Shown: positions 7,006 through 11,372 of the stretch, in pieces
How the letters are laid out: every line of letters starts with the position of its first letter
Numbering within the stretch: the stretch's first letter is position 1
DNA from: CAUSKK01 sp963533935
GTDB taxonomy: Bacteria > Pseudomonadota > Gammaproteobacteria > Cardiobacteriales > Cardiobacteriaceae
Reading direction: 5' to 3'
DNA: 11,372 nucleotides
Assembly: GCA_963533935.1 (NCBI GenBank)
Contig: CAUSQL010000043.1
Span: forward strand, 1-11,372
Notes under the pieces: generated by a model
Told to the model about the DNA's origin: nothing
What the model saw: only the letters and a program-made list of their open reading frames with translations
Databases searched by the model: none
Translations under genes and position numbers: made by a program

Positions 7006-8874
7006 TTAAGGGGACGTCAGCAGCGTGCGACCGTAGGCCTCCAGACTGAAATCCGGCGCGCAGGCGGGAATGTCCCGCGGCTCCTTAGCACAGCTCTGGC
7101 GGGCCCGCTCGTCCACGTAGCGGTAGAACAGCTCCTGGGGCGATTTATCGCTGCTGTTCATGCGGGTGAATTTGGTCAGCTGTTGCAGACCCAGGCGTAC
7201 TTCGTCGGGCCGGTCCAGCAGCAGCTTGGTGGCAAGGTTGATGCGCATGATTTCCAGGTCTGTATGCCACAGGTACGGGCTCTTTTCACGAATGCGCTCC
7301 ATATATCTATCCGCCAGCCGGTAGTTGTTTTCCAGCCGCAGCAGACCGTCCGCATACTTGGCATAGGTGTGCATTAATTGGGAGCCGGAAATGTAGGGTA
7401 TATGTTGCTCCATGATTCGCAGGCTCTCCGGGTCTTCGTAGAACTTCAACAGAAAATCTGCATAGCTGATAAACAGATAGTGACGTAGGGGCATCTTCTC
7501 ATCGGCAAGTTTTTCCTCCAACTCAATGTAATGCTTGATATAGGGCAGATTCTCCTTGTGCTGCAGCAGGAGGTTAAAGTAGCCAACGCTGGCGCGACCG
7601 TTGAAGTAGTGGACGTATTCCTCGTTTATCTTTTCCCAGAACACCTGATTGTTCTGCCAGCGGTTGGTATGGCTAATGGCAGTAATTAGAAGCGCCACCA
7701 GAGCCAGACCGGCGCCCATTTGCAGGGACCGGCGCAGCGGCCGCTGCAACCATAGCTGGGCCAGGGCCATGACCACAAAGGTTAGGGATAGGGGGAGAAA
7801 ACGATTCTGCTTAATGCTGTCATCAATTACACGCATGGGTATGAAATGCAGCACCAGCACCAACCCCAGGCCATAGGCCAGGGCCAGCAAACTCCAGCGT
7901 TGGCGCTTGGCCACGGCCCAGGCGATGGCTCCCAAACTAACTAGATCTATGAATAGAGAACCCAGGTAAAAGGAGCGGTTAGCGCTGAGATTGTTCAGCG
8001 GATCCACAAAGTAATTGTCAAGGTAGGGCAGGAAAGTCAGCTGCAGATAGGCGCGCCAGGCCAGTAGTGGTGCCTGCTTCTCCAGGTAGAACTCCTTAAT
8101 GTAGGCCCAGTCCACCGGTTGATTAACCATGCCAGAGCCATAGCGGCCGCGCAGCCACAGATAGGCCAGATTCATGATGACTAGGGAGATGTACAGGCTC
8201 CGGTTGCGCTGCCAGCAGCCGCGCAGCTGTTCCCGCCAGCTCTGCCTATGGTCGAAGTGTTGATACAAATCCATGAGCAGCAGGAAGCCGATTAGCAATA
8301 TGCCCGTTTCCTTGGAGAACAGGGCCAGGCCGCCGCACAGCAGAATTGCGCCGGTGCGCCAGAAGCCGCCTTTAAAGCGGAAAAACAGGGTGAGGGCGGC
8401 CAGCATGAACAGGTTGGCTAGCAGGTCGAAGCGGTCGGAAATCCAGCTGACCAGCTCGGCGGTGGCCGGATGCAGTAGGTAAACAACGGTGGCGCCGGCG
8501 GCCACCAGCGCCTGGCGCGGGTGATTTTTCAGGAAGGCCCGCAGCAGCAGCCACATTTGCAGGCCCATTAGATAGAAAAATATTAATTGGAAGCCGTGGC
8601 TCACCATTGGATTGGATTTAGGAGTCAGCTGCACCTCCAGCCACCAGGTGAAAAAGGCCAACGGCCGCAGATAACTGGTGTCTTCCAGCACCGGCCGGGC
8701 GACTAAATCCCAGCTCAGCGGCGCATTGACCAGCATTTGATTCTGTTCCAATAATATTAAGTCGTCAAAAACGTAGCCGAAGAAGAGGGTACGGCCGTAA
8801 ACCAGCAGCACCAGCAGCAGTAGGGCCAGGGGGAAGAACCAGCCCTTGGCCAGCAGCACATTAAGTCGTGTCAT
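7006..8874 (-). CDS. GT-C-like multi-helix membrane protein with TPR-like C-terminus (TMTC/PMT-like)
   Basis: A 622-residue membrane protein. After the first helix (about 13-33) comes an outward-facing loop with an acidic pair, GYVFDDLILLEQN (D37, D38). This is followed by SYLRPL (about 67-72) and LLHPATAELVSWISDRFDLLANLFMLAAL (about 133-161). The order F-DD, then RPL, then HP-x-x-x-E-x-V-x-x-I-x-x-R-x-x-L-L is that of bacterial and animal TMTC-type O-mannosyltransferases and related GT-C enzymes using lipid-linked sugars. About ten hydrophobic segments run to about residue 410, then a helical, TPR-like soluble domain (about 430-610) that should face the periplasm. The donor and acceptor are unknown. 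ATG 8874 has a GAGGA site upstream. It lies 55 bp below hvfC in the same direction, so read-through from the hvf operon is possible, but no functional link is shown. Confidence 0.75.
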   Translation of the reverse strand: MTRLNVLLAKGWFFPLALLLLVLLVYGRTLFFGYVFDDLILLEQNQMLVNAPLSWDLVARPVLEDTSYLRPLAFFTWWLEVQLTPKSNPMVSHGFQLIFFYLMGLQMWLLLRAFLKNHPRQALVAAGATVVYLLHPATAELVSWISDRFDLLANLFMLAALTLFFRFKGGFWRTGAILLCGGLALFSKETGILLIGFLLLMDLYQHFDHRQSWREQLRGCWQRNRSLYISLVIMNLAYLWLRGRYGSGMVNQPVDWAYIKEFYLEKQAPLLAWRAYLQLTFLPYLDNYFVDPLNNLSANRSFYLGSLFIDLVSLGAIAWAVAKRQRWSLLALAYGLGLVLVLHFIPMRVIDDSIKQNRFLPLSLTFVVMALAQLWLQRPLRRSLQMGAGLALVALLITAISHTNRWQNNQVFWEKINEEYVHYFNGRASVGYFNLLLQHKENLPYIKHYIELEEKLADEKMPLRHYLFISYADFLLKFYEDPESLRIMEQHIPYISGSQLMHTYAKYADGLLRLENNYRLADRYMERIREKSPYLWHTDLEIMRINLATKLLLDRPDEVRLGLQQLTKFTRMNSSDKSPQELFYRYVDERARQSCAKEPRDIPACAPDFSLEAYGRTLLTSP

Positions 8875-8929
8875 GGGAAATCCTCAATAAATAAAAACAC
8901 TCCTTAGCCGAGCAAGAGCCGTTCCCCAT

Positions 8930-9685
8930 TCAATCCAATTTCGCCGCAAATAATCCCTGCCTAACCCAATGGAGCAAAATCTGCCGCAGCGCCGGCCGCT
9001 GGCTTTCCACTCCGGGCAGGTGTTCCGCCAGTGCCGCCAGCAGCCCGTTCAAACTCTGCGGTGCCGTGAAATGGGCCAGCATCTGTGCCACCGCCGGGCT
9101 AAGCACCGTGCGCTGCACCCGGTCGTCGTGGTCGCGCCAGACTAGAGACCAGCATTCGCCGGGCTCTAAATCTCCTTCCACCTGCCAGCCATAACATACA
9201 AGGGAAGCGCCCGTCTGTCTGTAAGACAAGGGCGCCTGAGCCGCCGGCGACCAGCGAAGCTGGCGACCGCAGAGCGAAGAACCGCCCGTCTGTAGATAAA
9301 TGGGCAATGCATCATCAAATTCCCGCACCAGCGCTTCATCGGGGCCGATTTCCGCCGCCAGTTCGCGTCGCTCCACGTCCAGGGCCGCCAGCAGCGGTAG
9401 GGCCAGCATTTTTTCCCGGATTAAAAACTCGTGGAACTGGCCGGGAATATCGGTGAAGAAGGGCGACAGGGCTGGGCCGCGCTCCAGATAGGCCTCCTTT
9501 AAATCCGCCCACTGGTCCGCCGGCAGCCGGGCTAGGGTGCGATTGAAGCAGCGGTCGAGGAAGTTATGCAGATTGTTGCGAATCAGCTGGCGGTAAATAT
9601 TTACCCCCGCGGCGGCCGCCGCCGTGGGCCCGCGCAGCTGCTGAGCCAGCGCCGCCCGGTAGGCCTTTTCCTTTTCAGAAATCAT
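8930..9685 (-). CDS. hvfC: HvfC-like DUF2063 protein, partner of the MNIO maturase, carrying an in-frame repeat element
   Basis: A 251-residue member of the DUF2063 family (HvfC/BufC), which works with the DUF692 oxidase by presenting the precursor peptide. The helical N-terminal domain is typical: YRQLIRNNLHNFLDRCFNRTLARLP (31-55), GPALSPFFTDIPGQFHEFL (70-88). The C-terminal domain has CWSLVWRDHDDRVQRTVLSPAVAQML (178-203), like the family 'LLVYRD..DxVxxxxLxPxxAxLL' pattern. Between them, residues about 129-165 hold two related peptides, YLQTGGSSLC (130-139) and YRQTGASLVC (155-164), encoded by the dispersed hairpin element. The family normally has a shorter stretch here before the aromatic-x-V segment (YGWQV). 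The reading frame is intact, so the insertion looks tolerated. The start overlaps the hvfB stop (ATGA), showing translational coupling. Confidence 0.85.
   Translation of the reverse strand: MISEKEKAYRAALAQQLRGPTAAAAAGVNIYRQLIRNNLHNFLDRCFNRTLARLPADQWADLKEAYLERGPALSPFFTDIPGQFHEFLIREKMLALPLLAALDVERRELAAEIGPDEALVREFDDALPIYLQTGGSSLCGRQLRWSPAAQAPLSYRQTGASLVCYGWQVEGDLEPGECWSLVWRDHDDRVQRTVLSPAVAQMLAHFTAPQSLNGLLAALAEHLPGVESQRPALRQILLHWVRQGLFAAKLD
9194..9302. repeat. Composite hairpin element inserted in frame within hvfC
   Basis: About 108 bp. The left end, 9194-9227, is a standard module (ACATACAAGGGAAGCGC then CCGTCTGTCTGTAAGAC). The right end reads on the minus strand CAGACGGGCGGTTCTTCGC, matching the left end of the intergenic element at 2612-2721. 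The centre holds a palindromic stretch (CGACCAGC/GCTGGCG around 9249-9266). It has no stop codon in the hvfC frame and encodes about 36 residues. The length is near that of the intergenic composite copy, which argues for a mobile or once-mobile unit rather than chance. Confidence 0.7.
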
Positions 9686-10539
9686 GGCGCCTCCGGGGTT
9701 GGTTCACGGCCGTAGTCCCGTTGAATTGCTCTAATTTTTGCCACTTCCCCTTGCAACTCGGCCAGTGGCGGCAGATTGAAGTCCCGCTCCAGCAGGGTGG
9801 GCTGATTCAGCGGCAGCCGCTGGCAGCAATATTTATAGATGTCCCACACGTCCTCGCTGACCGGCGCCCCGTGGCTGTCGATGAGCAGCCGCGGATTTTC
9901 CGCGCTGTGGCCGGCGATGTGGATATAGACTACCCGCGCCCGGTCCACCCGGTCGATGAAGGCCCGCGGCGCCACGTGGCCGTGGTTGATAGCATTAACG
10001 TAGATGTTATTCACGTCCAGATGAATGAGACAGTCCGCCTCGCGGGCCACGGCATTTAAAAAATCCACCTCGTCCATTTCACAGTGGGGCGCATGCAGGT
10101 AGTAGGAGGTGTTTTCGATGGCGATGGTTATTTCCAGAATGTCTTGGCTGCGGCGAATGCGCGCGGCGGTGTGGCGCACGTTCTCCTCGGTGAAGGCCAG
10201 CGGCAGCAATTCGTACAGATGGCCGTTGTGCTCCGAATAGCTGAGGTGCTCGGAGAAGAAGCGGCAGCGGTACTGCGCCATAAAGACCTTAATCCGCCGC
10301 AGCAAATCCTCGTCGAGCGGGGCGGTGCCGCCCAGGGACAGGGACAGGCCGTGGCAAACCAGCGGCCAGCGCTCGCAGGCGGCGTCGAAGTTGCGGCGGG
10401 CCGGGCCGCCCTGGTGTAGCCAGTTTTCCGGCGCCGCTTCGATGAAGTCGATGGAGCGGTCGGCGGCGGGCAGGGCCAGCATCTCGGCGGCCAGGGAACG
10501 GCGGTAGCCCAGGCCGGCGCCGCTTAATTTTCTAATCAT
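9682..10539 (-). CDS. hvfB: HvfB-like MNIO (DUF692) peptide-modifying iron oxidase
   Basis: A 285-residue DUF692 protein, the family of multinuclear non-haem iron oxidases that modify cysteines in ribosomal peptides (relatives: MbnB, TglH, BufB). It is a TIM-barrel enzyme expected to act in the cytoplasm. Visible signatures in order: GLGYR (10), EAAPENW (34-40), CHGLSLSLGG (62-71) with H63, SEHLSYS (96-102) with H98, IENTSYY (141-147) with E142, E-x-DFLNAV (157-164), HLDVNNIYVNAINHG (173-187) with D175 and N178, IHIAGH (206-211) with H207, DSHG (221-224) with H223, and ERDFN (251-255) with E251. All expected metal ligands of the family seem present. In characterised Haemophilus HvfB/HvfC systems, cysteines in EGKCG motifs of HvfA are converted to copper-binding groups; here the adjacent peptide at 10601-10924 is the likely substrate. 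The stop overlaps the hvfC start by four bases. Confidence 0.93.
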   Translation of the reverse strand: MIRKLSGAGLGYRRSLAAEMLALPAADRSIDFIEAAPENWLHQGGPARRNFDAACERWPLVCHGLSLSLGGTAPLDEDLLRRIKVFMAQYRCRFFSEHLSYSEHNGHLYELLPLAFTEENVRHTAARIRRSQDILEITIAIENTSYYLHAPHCEMDEVDFLNAVAREADCLIHLDVNNIYVNAINHGHVAPRAFIDRVDRARVVYIHIAGHSAENPRLLIDSHGAPVSEDVWDIYKYCCQRLPLNQPTLLERDFNLPPLAELQGEVAKIRAIQRDYGREPTPEAP

Positions 10540-10551
10540 ATTTACTCCAGC

Positions 10552-10575
10552 AAAAAGGGCAGGAAATTCCTGCCC
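10552..10575 (-). terminator. Intrinsic terminator-like attenuator between hvfA and hvfB
   Basis: On the minus strand, GGGCAGGAA-T-TTCCTGCCC (10575-10557) is a perfect inverted repeat (at least seven pairs with a 5-base loop), followed at once by T5 (10556-10552). It lies 25 bases below the hvfA stop, and the hvfB ribosome binding site (GGAG, 10548-10545) follows a few bases after the T-run. Partial termination here would make more precursor than enzyme message, as is common between RiPP precursors and their enzymes. No strong promoter for hvfB is visible after it, so read-through is expected. Confidence 0.8.
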
Positions 10576-10600
10576 CTCTGTTTTCCTGAAAGCCGATTAA

Positions 10601-10924
10601 TTAGCCGGCGCCGCAGGCCCCGTCGGAAACCTTGGACGCGTCGCTGGCCGCACCGCCGCAGCTGCCTTCGCTGCTCTTACTGCTAAAGGTGCCGGTCTTG
10701 GGCTTGACGCCGATGCCGCCGCAGCTGCCTTCGTCGGCCTTGGCCGTTTCCGTGGCGGTGGGGCTGGCGGTGGCCGTAGCGCTAGGGCTGGCGCTGGGAC
10801 TAGCCGTGGCAGTGGCGGTTGCGCTACTGGTGGCCGTGCTGCTGGGGCTGGCCGTAGGTGTGGCCTCGGCGAAGGCGCCGTTGGCGATGAGGCCGGCCAG
10901 GGCCATGAGGGTGGTTTTTTTCAT
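10601..10924 (-). CDS. hvfA: HvfA-like copper-peptide precursor with three (E/D)G(S/A)CG motifs
   Basis: A 107-residue precursor. Residues 1-19 (MKKTTLMALAGLIANGAFA) are a Sec signal peptide. Residues about 20-62 are a low-complexity Ala/Thr/Ser/Pro linker (repeats of TATASPS type). The C-terminal part carries EGSCG (65-69), EGSCG (86-90) and DGACG (101-105), with only three cysteines, C68, C89 and C104, all within the motifs. HvfA/BufA2 precursors carry several EGKCG motifs whose cysteines are modified by HvfB/HvfC; here Lys is replaced by Ser or Ala. The start at ATG 10924 is chosen over the in-frame ATG 10984 because the signal peptide begins there, GGAG is at 10934-10931, and the extra 20 residues (MPLPPPPYF...) fit no known leader. 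The gene leads the hvfABC operon. The product is probably exported and binds copper or another soft metal; the metal is inferred from the family. Confidence 0.88.
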   Translation of the reverse strand: MKKTTLMALAGLIANGAFAEATPTASPSSTATSSATATATASPSASPSATATASPTATETAKADEGSCGGIGVKPKTGTFSSKSSEGSCGGAASDASKVSDGACGAG

Positions 10925-10950
10925 ATAAATCTCCAGATGGAAAAGGGCGC

Positions 10951-10979
10951 ATTGTGGGAAGTAAGGGGGCGGAGGTAAA
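10951..10979 (-). promoter_or_regulatory. Candidate promoter of the hvf operon
   Basis: On the minus strand TTTACC (10979-10974) and CACAAT (10956-10951) are 17 bp apart, each matching four of six bases of the sigma-70 -35 and -10 boxes. A start near 10944 would leave a leader of about 20 bases with the GGAG site. The match is weak and the spacer is C-rich. The rest of the gap up to 11032 shows no clear operator. Confidence 0.25.
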
Positions 10980-11032
10980 GGCAAGGGCGAGTTTTACGCT
11001 GGATTTTGCGAGTTTAAAACCACATTAACCGT

Positions 11033-11114
11033 TTATACAAACAGACGGGCGCTTCCCCTGTATGTAATTAGCGCCTTAATTACATACAGGGGAAGCGCCC
11101 GTCCGTCGGTAAAT
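11033..11114. repeat. Near-perfect inverted pair of hairpin modules
   Basis: The clearest copy. The inverse module 11033-11065 and the direct module 11082-11114 flank a short spacer. 11041-11070 pairs with 11077-11106 over 30 positions with one mismatch, with a 6-base loop (GCGCCT). The ends TTATACAA and CGGTAAAT extend the module on each side. It lies 13 bp below the stop of ppiB, so it would be the first structure met by transcription leaving that gene, and upstream of the hvf promoter region. Confidence 0.9.
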
Positions 11115-11127
11115 GGCCCGAGGGGGA

Positions 11128-11372
11128 CTAAATTATCTCAGTCTTCTCGATGACCACCTCTTCCAGCGGCACGTCCGAATGGTAGCTGCGGCGGCCGGTG
11201 GGCACCTGGGCGATGGCGTCCACCACCTCCATGCCCTTAACCACCCGACCGAAGACCGCGTAGCCCCAGCCCTGGGCCGTCTTGCTCTGGTGGTCCAGGA
11301 AGTCGTTGTCCTTCAGATTAATGAAGAACTGGGACGAGGCCGAATGGGGGTCGCTGGTGCGGGCCATGGACA
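11128..11372 (-). CDS. ppiB: Peptidyl-prolyl cis-trans isomerase, cyclophilin type, C-terminal part
   Basis: The frame is open at the right edge, so the first half of the gene lies outside the window. The visible 81 residues match the C-terminal half of E. coli PpiB: MARTSDPHSASSQFFINLKDNDFLDHQ corresponds to the MARTxxPHSAxxQFFIN core with the active-site Gln/Phe, then GWGYAVFGRVVKGMEVVD, then the tail TGRRSYHSDVPLEEVVIE. The enzyme speeds cis-trans isomerisation of proline bonds during folding. PpiB types are cytoplasmic; a signal peptide cannot be excluded because the N-terminus is missing. The ATG at 11367 is an internal Met, not the start. The gene ends TAG at 11128-11130, followed by a strong hairpin repeat. 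Confidence 0.93.
   Translation of the reverse strand, partial: SMARTSDPHSASSQFFINLKDNDFLDHQSKTAQGWGYAVFGRVVKGMEVVDAIAQVPTGRRSYHSDVPLEEVVIEKTEII

Noticed and set aside
10925..10984. Longer start of the hvfA product at ATG 10984
   Set aside because: It adds a proline-rich stretch before an otherwise perfect signal peptide; the GGAG site and family length support ATG 10924.
348..11114. CRISPR array
   Set aside because: The repeats are scattered, in both orientations, without regular spacers or cas genes.
348..11114. DNA uptake sequences in terminator pairs, as in Neisseria or Pasteurellaceae
   Set aside because: The shared unit is about 34 bp and not a 9-12 bp word, and none of the uptake words I know is present. 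A role in uptake is not excluded, but the length fits REP or MITE elements better.

Overview
The window looks like a chromosomal segment of a GC-rich proteobacterium, most likely gamma- or betaproteobacterial. The main support is a phosphoenolpyruvate synthase that follows the Escherichia coli PpsA sequence closely along its whole length, plus an Hvf/Buf-type copper-peptide operon and a PpiB-type cyclophilin. No species can be named from the sequence. No tRNA, rRNA, CRISPR array, transposase or phage gene was seen.

Layout, left to right. A GNAT acetyltransferase cut by the left edge (1-347, +). A minus-strand group of poorly known genes (424-2556): a small secreted or membrane protein, a six-helix membrane protein, and a shorter, frameshifted relative of the latter. 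A plus-strand gene (2802-4367) joining an LprI-like domain, a long charged linker and a trypsin-like protease domain. Convergent to it, ppsA (4512-6911, -). A large minus-strand GT-C-like membrane protein (7006-8874). A compact minus-strand RiPP operon, hvfA (10924-10601), hvfB (10539-9682) and hvfC (9685-8930): a Cys-motif precursor peptide, its MNIO/DUF692 oxidase and the DUF2063 partner, with a terminator-like attenuator between precursor and enzymes. The 3' part of a cyclophilin gene, ppiB, is cut by the right edge.

The most unusual feature is not a gene. About ten copies of a roughly 34-bp hairpin module (starting ACATACA, core near AGCGC, ending in TGTTTGTAA or similar) are scattered over 11 kb, singly or as inverted pairs. 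Most sit directly against stop codons or between convergent genes, where they may act as terminators. One composite copy, about 108 bp, lies in frame inside hvfC and is translated, giving the protein two related peptides (YLQTGGSSLC and YRQTGASLVC). This resembles the in-frame palindromic elements known from Rickettsia, and it is the best candidate here for something undescribed.

Functional picture: ppsA serves gluconeogenesis (pyruvate to PEP). The hvf cluster probably makes a secreted copper-binding modified peptide. The LprI-protease fusion and the small secreted proteins act outside the cytoplasm. Gene functions rest on motif recognition by eye; the repeat family rests on direct reading of the sequence.
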